This document shows, piece after piece, positions 44,772 through 58,000 of a DNA stretch of 64,000 nucleotides; position 1 is the first letter of the stretch, and the number at the start of each line of letters is the position of its first letter. The DNA comes from Ascaris suum (Eukaryota; Nematoda; Chromadorea; Rhabditida; Ascarididae): the NCBI GenBank assembly GCA_013433145.1, contig CM024190.1, positions 3,410,001 through 3,474,000 of the forward strand, read 5' to 3'. The notes under the pieces were generated by a model. The model had not been told where the DNA came from. It saw only the letters and a program-made list of their open reading frames with translations, and did no database searches. Position numbers and translations under genes: made by a program.

Positions 44772-45300
44772 GGTTAGCTTCGGTATGTTCACATTTTTCC
44801 ACTTAAAACCTTCTTGGCGCAATCTTTTTGACCTCCTTGCGGCCCCCTCTTCTTTATCCCTCTTCCAGAGATCATTAAAGCTGTCGCATCTTACATGTTG
44901 TGACTGGCAGGTGCGACATAGAAGGGACTGAGTGCAAGCAGAGACCGGGAGCCGATAGCCGTTCGTGAATGCTGTTATGTAACAACACAAGCGAGATAGA
45001 AGGACTAGTTTATGGGAGAACACCATGGCTCCAAATACAAGTAGAAAGAAAGACCAAAAACATCAAAGGACCTAAGTCCGACTTATATCGGTTATCGCCT
45101 GCGGCAGCACAAGAACGCATAAGTCGATGGGAGAATCGAACAAACAAGACATTATTTGTAGAACAATAAACAAGAATCGAATATACGAGTAAATGTGATC
45201 GCTGTAATGTTAGATCATAAGTAGATATCTTGGGTTGGCTCTTCAGTGCCATGCCCAACACCATATTTTTGAGGTTCATTCGTGCTGATCGCGCAGGCAC
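44772..45300 (+). repeat. Dispersed repeat, copy 2
   Basis: Second, slightly longer copy of the element at 15351-15830, about two-thirds identical by eye with small indels. Minus-strand ORF 45300-45010 corresponds to the one in copy 1 and shares a RLM.S.A.GD pattern. Confidence 0.7.
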
Positions 45301-48300
45301 ATATAATGTGTTGTTTTGAAGACGTTAGAACATCCCATCATGATACTCTACATTGTCTTTTCATTTGATTCTGTCCTCCACAAGATTGCCGAATTAAGTT
45401 GCGTAGCATCGAATAGCGTTGAATCGTTTCGTTTCGTGCCACCCAATGCGCAATACTTATGTAAACAAGGTGTTCTTGAGTGTAAGCTGCAGGAGCTCAA
45501 CGGTGTTTGCACTGCGATTCCTTCGGACAAAAAACGGCTCTCCTCGAGAAATTCACTCGTTCATCCGTTTCCGGTTCTATGAATCAGTTCTGGACCATCG
45601 GAAAGTTTGCGATCAACTCACAAATAATAATGTTTTCCTTGGGTGATACTGGCAGGCAATGTGACATTTACTTTACAATGCTTTCTTGTTTATTGAATGA
45701 ATGCGAATAATTCCCATTGTGGGATATCCACCACCAAATGCATTCATACAATGAAAAAAAGTGTTCGCCACATTTAATTTATGCATTTCATAATGGCATG
45801 AAAAAAAACTTTCATAAAACAATTCTCTGTGTTAGAGTTTTAACACAATGCTAATGTAACTTCTCATCACATCTTCACAAATTAAAAAAAAAGCCAACGG
45901 AAAACAGTATACACATTGTAATCGAGCACCAATGCCATCTTGTTCGATGGCTGTCCGAGTGATTTCGCATACTATCGATTCAAGAAAGGTAAGCATTATC
46001 ATCAGCCAAGTCATTGAATCTTTTAAATTTTCCATTTATCACTTCGATCGTTAGCGACACTTTAATGTGCCTATCGCCTTTTATCAGCAGTCTGCCACAA
46101 ATGTGTCGTACTATTAGTGTGGGGTAAAAGTCTTGCTTATCTCTGTATACATAATTTGTGTCTGAGAACACACATCAAGTTAATGTTGTTTGATCACCCG
46201 CTTTACAAATGTGTTTGCAATACAAATGCAAGCCAACAATCGAGCACACTGACGCACAGCTATCCGGAAGATGTTCACCATCACGTGCTGATCTATACAT
46301 TGTACAAACACATTTAGAGCATAGAATTGTGGATATCGTTTACAATTTTGCTTGATAGAAGAAAGATATTGCCTTGAAATGTTGTTTTAAAATGTTTTTA
46401 AAATGCTTCGTTTACATTTGAAACGTTCACTCCGATCGCAAGTGAATTCGGAAAGTTCGGACATTTTTTTAAAGCAAAATGCAAACGATTGAAGCTAAGC
46501 ACATTCTTCGAATTGGTTTGAGATCAACTTCACGAGTTACGTCGACTGTACTTATTGCGCTGCTTTTTCGAGCGGACTCTCCATGCCTATTGCTTCGCAC
46601 CGAATATTTTTCTCCAGAAATTTCATAGAGCCTTATGATTCAATGTGGAATATGAGTAGCAAGTATCAAAACGAGGCGTCTGAGAGATGGGAGGAAAAAA
46701 TAAGGAAAATTTGCGACGAAAAACGATAACTTCAATGCTAATCGTAGAAGAAATGCACTCATTGATCAACAAATTCGAGCTTATATTTCTCTGTGTTCAA
46801 AAGCCACATTTCATCTTATGAGGGTATCGAAGGGTATCACCAAACACGAGAAACCACTGCTGATTAAATATAGCAAGGTCTTTTCTGTTGCTTTTCGTTA
46901 GAAGATTAATGCAGCTGCACTCATGCTCTAGTAATATGCTTTTAGGCTTGATCACCCTTTAATCAATCGCCACTTCCGTTTTCATTGGCCACCCTTTTTT
47001 CTGGAGTATATTCAGTGATAGCACTCAATTCATTTGGCTCAGATTGACTCGATATATCTCATCCTGCAATTCTGAGGCAAAAACACATCAAACTATAGAC
47101 GATTTTTTTGCTTTGATTACTGTCTTCGATATTGCATGGCATCAATGTCTATAAAGACCTCTTCTTTGCTTTACGTTTAATGCAAGCGGATATATGAGTT
47201 TCCGGATCCCTAGCTAGCTTTCAGATGTTTTTCGTTCTCTTCACAATGAGATCTTTAGTGATATAGTTCTGAGGATTTCTTATACTCATGTGACGCTTCG
47301 ATCAGCCAGTTATGAAGAGAAATAAATTCAGATAAATTCATGCTGTTGCATCTCGAAAATATGTTGACAATTCCGGGTTCTTCTAAAACTATACTATTTC
47401 GCAAAAAACAATACTGAATATCGGTTGCAGTAGAATTATGACAATGTTCCCCATTTTAAATGCGCTTTTCCTAATAAAAAAAACGAGGGAATACAAACTG
47501 CACGAAAATGTTCTGCTTTGACGATATTTACTTGCTGATGCAGAATGATTTGCGTATGGTTCTACGCTGCAATCTCATCTCCGATATCGGTAAAAAGAGA
47601 TATCAATAGTGATGCTGTATTTATCCTCAATGATAGTAGCATTTCATTTTCATAGAGAGTAGAGAATCGGAAGAAAATCGGTGCAACGTTGGGGTCGCTT
47701 CTTATCAACCTAGCGAACACTGATGCTGCATTCCTCTAGCGCAACCTTATTTGAGCATAAAATCACAATTTTTTCTAATCAGTCAAATTTCTTTTCTGTT
47801 CCGTATTGGGGACGCATATGAATTCGTTGTTTTCAATGCCTTTCTAGTCTTTTTAGTCTTTTTAGAGTCAAAGCCACTGTCACATTATTTTAAGGTAACT
47901 ATTGGGGACAACACTCCTTGACCACATTGAATCGATGAAGCGTTGTACGACCAGCTGTAGTAGCGGTTCTTTGTCTTTCTTTTTTCACCTGCTTCGTAAG
48001 CTTTAAGCTGTTAATGTCAATTAGAAATAAAGACTAAGTGTCGTTGCATTGAATTCAGCATATATCGCCTGTTGAACATTAGAGTTTGCTTTTTCTTTTC
48101 GGCATCACTCAATATGCAATCTGAGTACACAAGCAACTTGTATATGATTCAAAAGAAGCAATATCACCTGCGCTCTTGATGTATTTGAATTTGAACAGTT
48201 AGCGTGTTTATGTTATTCGTATGTTCTTAGAAATTCCCTTGACATTTTTGAATGGCGATTTCGTTCCAGTTTCCTCCATCCAGGAACTCCACGACCTTTG

Positions 48301-51300
48301 AGTTTCATACTCGGTAATTTCTATAAACTGCTTTCCAACGGCATAACAAATTCAAGGCGATGTTGAAGGTTATGATACTCATCCAGTATATACGATGAAA
48401 ACTCAGAATAAGCCACATAAACATGCGTATTCTTATCATTAGCATAAGGTTAGTCAATTTTTATTAATCTCCACCAGGTATCACCGAATGAAATGTGCTG
48501 CAAATCTCGTCATAGTATAAGCAAATGAACATTGTAACAATGAGAACAGTCCACTCGAAGTTCTCGAAAGTTGCAATTTTCACATCCAAATGCAAAATTC
48601 GAACGAAATTTTATTCTAAGCAATGAACCTTCGAAAATGTCGATCAAAGAACCACGGTTTCCAACTGATGCTTCTAATATTCATTAAAAATGTCGCAAAT
48701 ATCAGTGAGCGAATTTGCTGCGGTTTCTCAAGGTCGGACAATCAATTTCCTCTGCGAAGGTGGATGGCTTTAGTGGTTTGTCTCAGATGCGAAGCAAGCT
48801 ATATTGCCCTCGGCTGATGCAAATTTTTGGGCTTGAAAACTTCTCAAGAAGCATCTGAAAAATTTGGTTTCTTGAGGGAAGAAGTGTGGCAACGGGCGGA
48901 TGGGTGAAATCTAGATTAAATTATATATTGTTACTAGTCCATTAAAATATAAGGCCCGTTTTGTTATGTTATGTAATCTCATCCTCGTCAATCAGAGTAA
49001 CTTTCGATGTTTTTTTTTCTGTTCCTCGAGTAGAGCTTTTCATGAAAAGTTTTCAAACATTCTAGCTTTATTAACTTTCAGTGGTGCAAAAAAAGGAAAC
49101 TAATAAGTAGACTAGTTTTAATTACTTGTAGATCTAATGAGCACTTCTGAGATAATTAACAGTATAGAAGGAAGCCATCGGTCTCCACCGACGAAACGCT
49201 GTAATCGCAGCATTTGAATCTAATGAAGCATGACGTATCAAAATTTTTCAATTCAGCTATGCTCACGAAGCATCGGACTTTGTACTTGCAGAACATTATT
49301 CACATTTGATGTTCTGTGCGCCTGTTCAACACCAGTAGTACCGCCCTTCCCTAAGCAGTGGTTCATGAAAACCTTCCTCAGCAAGGTGTTGCAAACAGAA
49401 GTTTGTTTAGCGGGACGTTTAAAGAAGAGAAATAACACTTGCCATACAGAAATCAGTCAGAATGTTCTTATCAGGAAGAATTCCGGTATTCTCTGTTTAA
49501 CACACCTGACAACTTCACACGGAAATGACACATCCTTCAGTTAAAGTTTAATTTCATGTAGGTGCTTAGCACGTGTTGCCATATTACATTTCTTCTAAAC
49601 GATCAATTTGTGACGTGCAAAAACGTATTCTAACCTTGTGGTTACTCGATTTTGACTAACCAGCCAATCTATCTGCTAAGTTTCTAGACGAAATCTTTGC
49701 TTGGACAGGTTGCCTTTTTTTCCAGAAAGCCACTCTAGTCATGTCTCGTTTTCTCTTTCGTTCGCTGATTAAAAGCTTCCTACAGTCGGTCCATGCGTTT
49801 GCATATCTCGGTTTAGTGCGATGTGTTCTAGTAACGTTTCCCGAAGCAATACAAATTTTTGAGATCACTCTTTCATCTGAAATATGCACTCCTGTTTTCT
49901 TCCTAGGAAACTGATTCCCGCTAGCTCTCCAATTTCCTCAAATTTGCCATATAAAGCTCAACTCTATGTTTTATTTTATCACCTCCCATGGAAACTGCAC
50001 ATTCCTTTACGTGATTTATTCTCATGCTAAAGTCTGTGCTGGCATTGAAATCAGCTTCGTTCAGTTAACAGCCATACACCGCTTGAAGAGTTAGTAACTT
50101 ATCGAGTTTTGAATTTGATTTCGTTTTTCCTTCTCCTACTTGCTCTTGCTTTGATTCTGTGTTGCTGTACTGTGATCTGAATTTACCTCTAGTTTCTTGC
50201 AAACATATAGAAAAGTATCGCTTCACTGATTCGTTATGCGTTTATGCATTGTACCCCATCTACCTGGTGTACTCGCCTATTCGCGGATTATTGCTCTTCA
50301 TTCACTAGCCTAACTGGACATTTCTCCTTCAGTTCTGACCCTAACTTTACTGTGCCATGTCTAACTGAACATTTTAACAGCCTGGCTTATGTCAATAAAT
50401 CTGCATTCATTTAAATATGTACTTGGTCAACAAAAAACCATGCTATGTCTCGTCTCTATTAAATCCACCATCCGGTTCACTGAAAACATTGAACTGCTCA
50501 TAGCGCCAAGCATAACTTTCCCTTACACTTCCTCGACTTTCTGAAGCTCTGAAGCAACTCTGAAAGAGCGCAAAAAAATGCTAAAAATTAACCGTTAGTT
50601 GCTTAAGAAATAGATTGTCTGCTTAAAAGTTAATTTGAGTACGTTTTCGTCGCGTTGGGTGCAGCGCATATTAGTTACGACGACAACAGGTCTGTGGGAT
50701 TAGCAGATAGGTGTAGGGTTTTCCGTCCATTTGTCCACTGCACTCAGTTTGTTAGCCGGAAATATACGACAAGAGGAAAGGATGGCATGATCACACCGCA
50801 AATTCGATTCCCACTCAGCTACTAGATTCTTTTTCAGCTACATGATTAAAATTAAATCATCACTTCTGAGTTCTGAACAAAATGCGAGGAGGATAAAACA
50901 AAAAATAATTCTGGACGCATATTTGTGAAGCGACACCTCTTTTCTAGCCAATACGTTCCATTTTCATAAATTGTTGTGTTATTTTTTTCCCGTGATTTAA
51001 TTACTCGATACATTGGCAACCTGTCAACACTTATCCACAACGTGCACGCATCTCTCCTACTGCAGTGTTTGATTCTTGCTGATTGCAGGTAGTGCAGATA
51101 TTGCGGGAATCTATGTACTCAAGAAACGAAATCTCATATCTTAAACTCTTTGAAAGAGGAGGAAAAGATAAGATAAAGAGAAAAGAATGAGTGCTTCTTA
51201 ACACTTCTTATCATTAGGAAATGAGACAGTTTGCTTCATATTTTTGAGTGACTTGCATGGTTATTTCATAAGTCAAGTGGAATCCAATAAATTATGCCTT

Positions 51301-53586
51301 TCTATCTGAATATTGAACTGTTTCGCTGACACGGTTTTCAAGTTCCTAGTTCACGGCAACTAAAGAAAAAGCGCCATCATCTACTCAAACTTCCTCATTG
51401 AGTTGGAATTTCGATTTGTCAATGAACAAAAAGGAAAATACAAAATTGTTTCTGCAAGCATTTCAAGTCATGGGCGGCGAATTTCGAGTGTTTCAAATGC
51501 ATGTGGATACCAGGTAACTGTTAAAGAACCTTTCATCCTCCACGCGCTCTGTGTATATAAAAATTGCCCTAGCAACTTATAATAAATGGATGCTTTCCGC
51601 ACTGAGGATTTCAATAAGCACAACCACGAAATGAACGATCGCCACTGTGCACCTATAGGGGATCAGCTGAATGAAAGTATTCACATTACATTGTTAGGAA
51701 ACCACTGCCAAACTCCATATCGACATATCTTGAGAATTTCTGCCAGCAAATAGACTTTTTGGAAAGATGAGAACTCCAGTTCAATGGTTTCAAGCTCTTC
51801 GAATTTACCGTATTGCAGCTGTCGGAATTCATAATGCGCAACTTTTTATCGGCATCATATGTACAGTGCGCATTTTTCATGTGTAGGAATTACTGCTCTC
51901 CAACAAGTTTTTCACTGGTAACGGGCAGGAAGGAAAATCGATCACTGAAAGCTTAACCTTACGCCCAACTACCGAATGTTTGTTATCAGTTTTTTTTTGT
52001 ATTCTGAATGATCTTCCTCATAATGGATTCTTAGAGGGTAGACTCACGCGATAGCTTTGCATAGAGCATTATTCCAGCGTATGCAGGTAGGCGGCCGAGC
52101 ACCTGCGACGTTTGGTTTATCACCAACCGAGCGAGGATGTTCGAGCGACGTTGCGAGCGTTTGACGTTGTTGCAATCAGGCCACGCCTCTCGCTTTATTC
52201 GTAAATTTTGTGGCGACGTAAGCACAACCAGTCACTGACTTCATTTTACCGCTTGTCTTTTGTGGATTGTGTGTTGCCCGCACCGGTGCTCTTTGAAGTT
52301 AGCGGCTGTCTGTAAGCTTGAGCTTAAATGCTGGTTTTCCAGTGCATCATAACACTGCTGTAATTTAAAGTATCTCATGCGCCAGTTTCTCTCCTACCAC
52401 CATCAGCATTACCGTTTATTAGGTGATTTAATTTCAACTTGTATTCAAAAAAGCGATTCTGTCTCTAGCACTAAGCGGTCATTAATACCGGCTTTTAGGC
52501 TATAATTGTGTTACAAATGTTTGCCTTTAAAGCATCGGGTTTAAAATACTACGATGCGGTATCAAACTTCTTAGAGATTTAATGCGGCGAAGCGGCATGT
52601 TGACGTACTAAACATGCACTCTTCCCTTTTCTAGAAGGACGGCGACTCTAAACGGCTGTCAGCTAATCTCACTCAACGGACACTTGCCCTTTCATTTCTT
52701 TCTTCTGCCTAATTAGTGGGCGTTTATGAGTTCGCACATGATGAACTCATAGTCAACGACTTTCGGGCAATACATCCGACATAAAAATTTCCGCTGTTCT
52801 CATCGTCGTCTTTCCAATCGTTAATCCCATTATTTTCCTTTCGTTTTCCCACTGATCTGATACACTAGTATCTTATTAAGTAGGCGTTCTGTTATTAATG
52901 ATGTGAAGAGAAAAGTTTCAGAGGTGAAAATATCGCATTTCTTCATCGATTATGTCTTGATGAACTACTGATCAACATAATCTACCTTACTTGTTGCATT
53001 TGCTATTATTTCTTCTCTATTCATTGCTGCAATAGAGATCTTTTTTTGATGTGAATACTTCGAGTTGCGGAAATTTTCTGTTCAATCCCGATATCTATCC
53101 ACAAAATATGCACACACAGCTTCGCTTCTTCTCAGTTAAATATAATTCCCTTTTGAATATCTCCTACTGGTTGTAATTATGTTTTTGAAACGTCTGAAAT
53201 AAATTAATGAGAAACTAAAGAAGTTTAAGTGAATGATGTGTGTTCATGATGATTATTTAGTCAGCTACTTTTCTTTCTGCGAAACTACAAGCTTCCTGCA
53301 CCTAATGCAATTTCAAGTAGCATGTCCGATAAGGGTTCATTTTGTTTCAACTAGTTACCAGTGTTCCAAAGGTTGAAATAGATCCTCAAATATCTATATG
53401 TTTTGCTTATGACATACTCGAATAAAATAATGAATGAAGATAGAGATTTCTGGATTAGATCTTCCTCATTAGTGAAGCGAAAAAAATTCATGATTATATA
53501 CGTGCGACTTCTTGTTTTTTGATAGTGTGATAACATTTTTGCTGCATAATTTAAGGTTCTACTTCTTTTTCAGTTCTGATCATTTA
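45301..53586. other. No supportable gene except a possible exon at 51089-51190
   Basis: Minus-strand frames at 46171-45980, 49889-49656, 51880-51686, 51040-50852 and 52225-52031 have some coding flavour and single splice signals, but could not be connected in phase. 52030-52260 is a small G+C-rich island. Confidence 0.4.
51089..51190 (+). CDS. Possible terminal exon, unknown protein
   Basis: Acceptor cttgctgattgcag (ending 51088) leads into 33 codons and TGA. It reads VVQILRESMYSRNEISYLKL, then a lysine-rich C-terminus (GGKDKIKRKE). The acceptor and amphipathic charged composition are coding-like, but it is short and no upstream exon could be placed. Confidence 0.22.
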   Translation, partial: VVQILRESMYSRNEISYLKLFERGGKDKIKRKE

Positions 53587-53663
53587 CATCATATTGATGG
53601 AATTCCCCCTGTTGGGTTATGAAAACTTTCACTACCCAACAGGGAAATTCTATCAATATCATG
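53587..53663 (+). ncRNA. MicroRNA-precursor-like hairpin (or miniature palindromic element)
   Basis: Left arm 53591-53617 and right arm 53634-53659 pair over about 26 bp with one bulge and one or two mismatches. The stem extends a few pairs further into the flanks, and the loop is 16 nt. Size and imperfect pairing match a nematode pre-miRNA. Arms are attgatggaattcccc and, opposite, agggaaattctatcaat. No known seed family is recognised. A short MITE would look the same. Confidence 0.35.
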
Positions 53664-55068
53664 AATAAGGATTGTGTAATATTTCTATGACATCTCTTCC
53701 ATGGTGCACTTAATTGCTACGTTTTTTTGTGTCTTTTTTTTTAAAACAGACACTTTGTTTTGTGTATATAGTTTTGTTTTACTCTTTGTTTTCTTTTTCT
53801 TATTAAACTTTTTTTTTTATTTTGTTGCTTTTATCGACTAACCGATCGGCTATTATTACGTTTCTCGTTTCTTTCAAACCTCCGCTGAATTTCTCCGGCT
53901 CCTCCCATCAGTAGTCGAGATCAATTTTAATACTTATTCACCAACTCAAGTTTTCACACTCTGCAATGGTTACGATAAGATTCGCAGTTTTTTTTTTTGC
54001 GACTAATATTCAATGCACAGGCTTATAATAGCTAACTAAATAAACATTGCCAATTATTGAAGTTATAAGCGAAATGAAGTGCGTTTCATAACTAACTCGC
54101 CAATGAGAGCGATCATTGAAGAAATGAGAAAGGAATGACAATTTGAGTTGAAGTCTTTCTAAACGAGAAGCGAATTTCATTCCCCATTTTTTTCTGTTTT
54201 GAATTTTTTTCCTAATGGAACAAACGATATCCTATCAGATAAGAAGAATATTTCGCAATACTAATTTTTTTTTCCTGTTACAAGCTACAGTCTGCATTCT
54301 TTTCTATTGACATAGCTATCTCGAGAACATTAAAGTTTACAGTGTACCTTTATATCGATTGCTTATGTATGAATTATGTTTTTGTACTATTCACGTTTAC
54401 TATCTATCGACTATGAGTGCCACTCACTTTAATTTTTTAATCGGTGAATTCTATCAGAATTAACTTTTTAATCGGTGAATATCAATATACCCATTTCATG
54501 AGGCAGTTCTTATATTTTTATGATTTTGCTCTGTTCACGTCGTTTAGGCAACAACTAAACTCAATTTCTTTTTCATTTATCACCGTTTGGATGGGTTATG
54601 CTCATTAGAATACCCTGTAAATTTACATATGCAAATTTCCTTTACAATCAATTAAATCAGACGATTGATGGCACAATCAAGCGCATATATTTCTGTCGAT
54701 TCACCTTTCTTATGGAGTAATACTTCTGAGGAAGGTTTGCTTAGTGCACAGAATTGCAAAATTTGTTAATATCTTTGACACACCTTTCCAACTATTATTT
54801 CTAGCTTAGCGTTAAAATCTCGCTATTATTTAAACAACACTTACGTCTCCTAGAAGATTTGAAATTATGAGCGATCAAATACGCTCTTTTTCATTGTTTG
54901 CTGAAGATTTTTTTCTTGAAATTCAATTTTCATGTTAGCTATCTATTAAGAGTATTGCAAAACGTCGACCATAGGAATAACGTGGCAAGAATCTTCTCTC
55001 ATCGCCGATAGAGAGGTTGAATTATTCGAGAGCTGCAACGATTTAAGCAATCAACTCAACAACATTCG
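53664..55068. other. Upstream flank of the sphingomyelin-synthase-family gene
   Basis: T-rich intergenic DNA with a partial 33-bp repeat (tttttaatcggtgaat twice, about 54426-54480). A 5' exon or trans-splice acceptor could lie here but none is clear. Confidence 0.4.
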
Positions 55069-58000
55069 ATGAAGATCGTTCCCGTTCCACTTTGTGACAT
55101 TCAAGTTGAAAAATCAAACGAGACGAGACGAGCACCAGCATTTCTTTCTCTTGCGCTTGTGGTAAGTGCAAAGATTTCTCTTTTTTTTTCGCTCATATCT
55201 CAGTAATCTCTAATGTGTTGCTAGGCGTATTCGAGATGTGCGACATACATTTTAGTTCGCTACTCTGATGCGCTCTAATATTTTAGTTCGCTTATTCTGA
55301 TTCGCCATGCAACTGCCATTTGCAAAAAGAAAAAAAACAATTGATAATTTAAAAAAAAATCCATTATTACTAATCAAATAGGTGCAGAGAGTACCTAGTT
55401 ACGTGCAAAGCGTCGGCTTCATTTTACCGGTGCTTTAGCTAACTCATATAGCAGCCCATATCGACATTTCGGTGTCATATCGACTATAAAAATATTGCAG
55501 TATTGATTTTTGCTTAAAAGCGGCTGCAACACGCGATAGCTGCAAAATAACGCTTGCCTGCATTAGGAGCATTCGGAAATATTACGAGTATCACAAATTT
55601 TTATCCTCATTAGCACATCTTTTATAAAAAGCGATAATTTCGTCTACTTAATGAAGCCATATATATGAAAAGATTGCAGTTAGAAATTTCCAAAGTAGAA
55701 CGTCCATCGATTGTACTCATATGGAGGCGGCAGTTCACGATGCCTACTTTCGCATCCTTAAAAGAAAAAGAACCTGTGCTAGATTTTTAAATGACATAGA
55801 GTAAATTACTACTTTCATAACTCGAAAGTGAGTAATAAAAAAAAAATCTTTCAATTTTTTCGCTATCAAATGCAAGCAATCTCAACAATAATCAGTGGTT
55901 TAGAGTGCAAAATATGGGAGTGATTAAATTTCCTCAGCACTGCTCTCTTTTCACTTCAATATGCAGTCATTTGCTATTAGGTTTGAAGGGCACCTGCCAT
56001 TCTATACTGCGACAACCGAATTTATTGAACACAACGAAATAATTTAATTTGATTTAGTAGAAAGAATTCGTTTCCTAAGAGTGAAATTAGCTAGGTGACT
56101 AATTGCAATACGGAAGCAAAAAAAATTTCAACGTTTCGATCGCAGTTTTTTTTGTACTCCACGATTATAAGCAGTTGATGAAAAGTAAAGCGGCTTAAAT
56201 ATGCATGAATAAAGTGGATAGTTGTTTCAACATAGACGACCAATAGCATTGCTGATTCAGCAAATAAGAACTCGATCAGGTATTTTAAATTTTGAAGATC
56301 CCACAGTGAATCTCTTCAAAGAATGCAAACGTAATGCTGAATCATTTCTTATGCGTTCTATCAGTGGATTTTCATTGGATGCTCTGAATTTCGGCAATGT
56401 TCTAAAAACGGTCTGCTATTTGGTGCTTGAATGAAAGTTCCGAATTTGCCTCATTAAATCAACTTTTGTGACCAGCAATTAAAATTATCAGCCACGTTCC
56501 AGCCGTATGGCTCTCAGCGAAAACTTCTCTGCAGCGTTTTCTCCTTCCAACAGCCGATAAAGTAGAAGTGTTTGCTCTAAAATCTCAAGTGGTTGCTCAA
56601 GAATTATTAATAGTAATGTATAGTTATTGATACAAATTTGGGCCATTTAATGCACTCAATGGGTTTTGGCTACCAATTACAAACAAGAGGAAAATGTTCT
56701 CGAAGAAGTAACTCTTACTTCCTACAAATCTAAAGTTATAAAGCCGTGTTCTTAAGTTCTACGCGGTATGCCAGTTACAAATCCAAGTAAGCCTAACGCT
56801 GGAAGTTTAAAACCTACTCGTTTTAAGCGGATTTGAAGGCCCCAAAGATTTCCCGCCCAGTGTGTAGTCCGGATCTGGTAGCTCTCTTAAAAGAAGCAGC
56901 AAAGAATCCTCGAGCAACACTTCCTGGAATGCGGATCTAGAATTCGTCCAGACGCTCGCATTCTTACGAACAATTAGAACTTTTCGTCCCTAACTCGGAC
57001 GCTCAGTTTCGGCAAAAAGTCATGAGAATGAAAGGTTCGGGGGTAAAGGATTTTGAATGCATGGAGTGCTGGGCCTATAGAGTTCGAAAAAGCAACCGTA
57101 AGTAGTCGTCAAAACTACTGTGGGAGCCTTTCTGGTAGGAGGTGGGCTGGGGAGAAGAGAAAGGAGATTGTTTCTCTCCGAAGTCGTGGCTGCTCCTTCT
57201 TGGACAATTGGTTCGGAAACCTCTAGCATAAGTCTGCTTTGTCTCAGTCTTCTGTGATCTCTTTACTCCCTCTCGCACCTGTCGTCTGGCAATAATGAAT
57301 GCGATCGATTGAGAGACCTTGCGGGTCTTCCGCACAGCACTGTCGATCCCTTTTGCCCACAAGGGCATCCAACTCGTATTCCATGTGCAGTACATCGTGG
57401 GGACAGGGTGTCTTTAGAGTCTCAGCACTCACATAAAATACGATTGTGGATTGGACAGTCATTCTGCTTAAGCAGAAACCAATCTGAGGTGAAAAAAGTA
57501 ACCAGTTGCATAGTATGAAAGGAGAGAGAAGTAAAACAGCGCCGAGTTGTGATCGAAGGGAACGCAATAATCAAGACGCGAGTGCCTCGTCGTAAAAATG
57601 AGTTCACTGATAACAGGAAGTGAACAACTGCACAGAAAACATCAGTGAGCAGTTAGCGCTTCCGAAATATGTAATATGGTCAAAACGAACTACATTTCAG
57701 CAATTCATTCAACTCAGCAACAAACCCTGATTCAGTCCTACTGTGCCACAAGAAGCAGCTGACCGGAAATGATTCACTAAAAGTGAGAAGCCATGCCTTA
57801 AAACGATCAAGGGTCTTGACGCATCATGACAACAAGGCAGCTGAATCAATCTTTTGCTTAGTATGGCTATAAGAAGACCAAAGGATGGCGATTAATATTG
57901 AAATTATTTAGCGCAGCATTAGGTGTGTGGCGATAGGTGTGGGGGGGGGGGGGGGGAGGGTGGAGTTGCAATATCTCTCAAGAATTGATGCGGTCTTCTC

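Noticed and set aside
45980..46171. Minus frame faintly like a transthyretin-related (TTR-52 type) domain (VRHICGRLLIKGDRHIKVSL)
   Set aside because: The cysteine is misplaced and the spacing to the NGKF motif is much too short; resemblance probably coincidental.
57020..57567. Two overlapping minus ORFs of about 106 codons in a G+C-richer patch
   Set aside because: No endonuclease, reverse transcriptase or other motif; no start or splice support.
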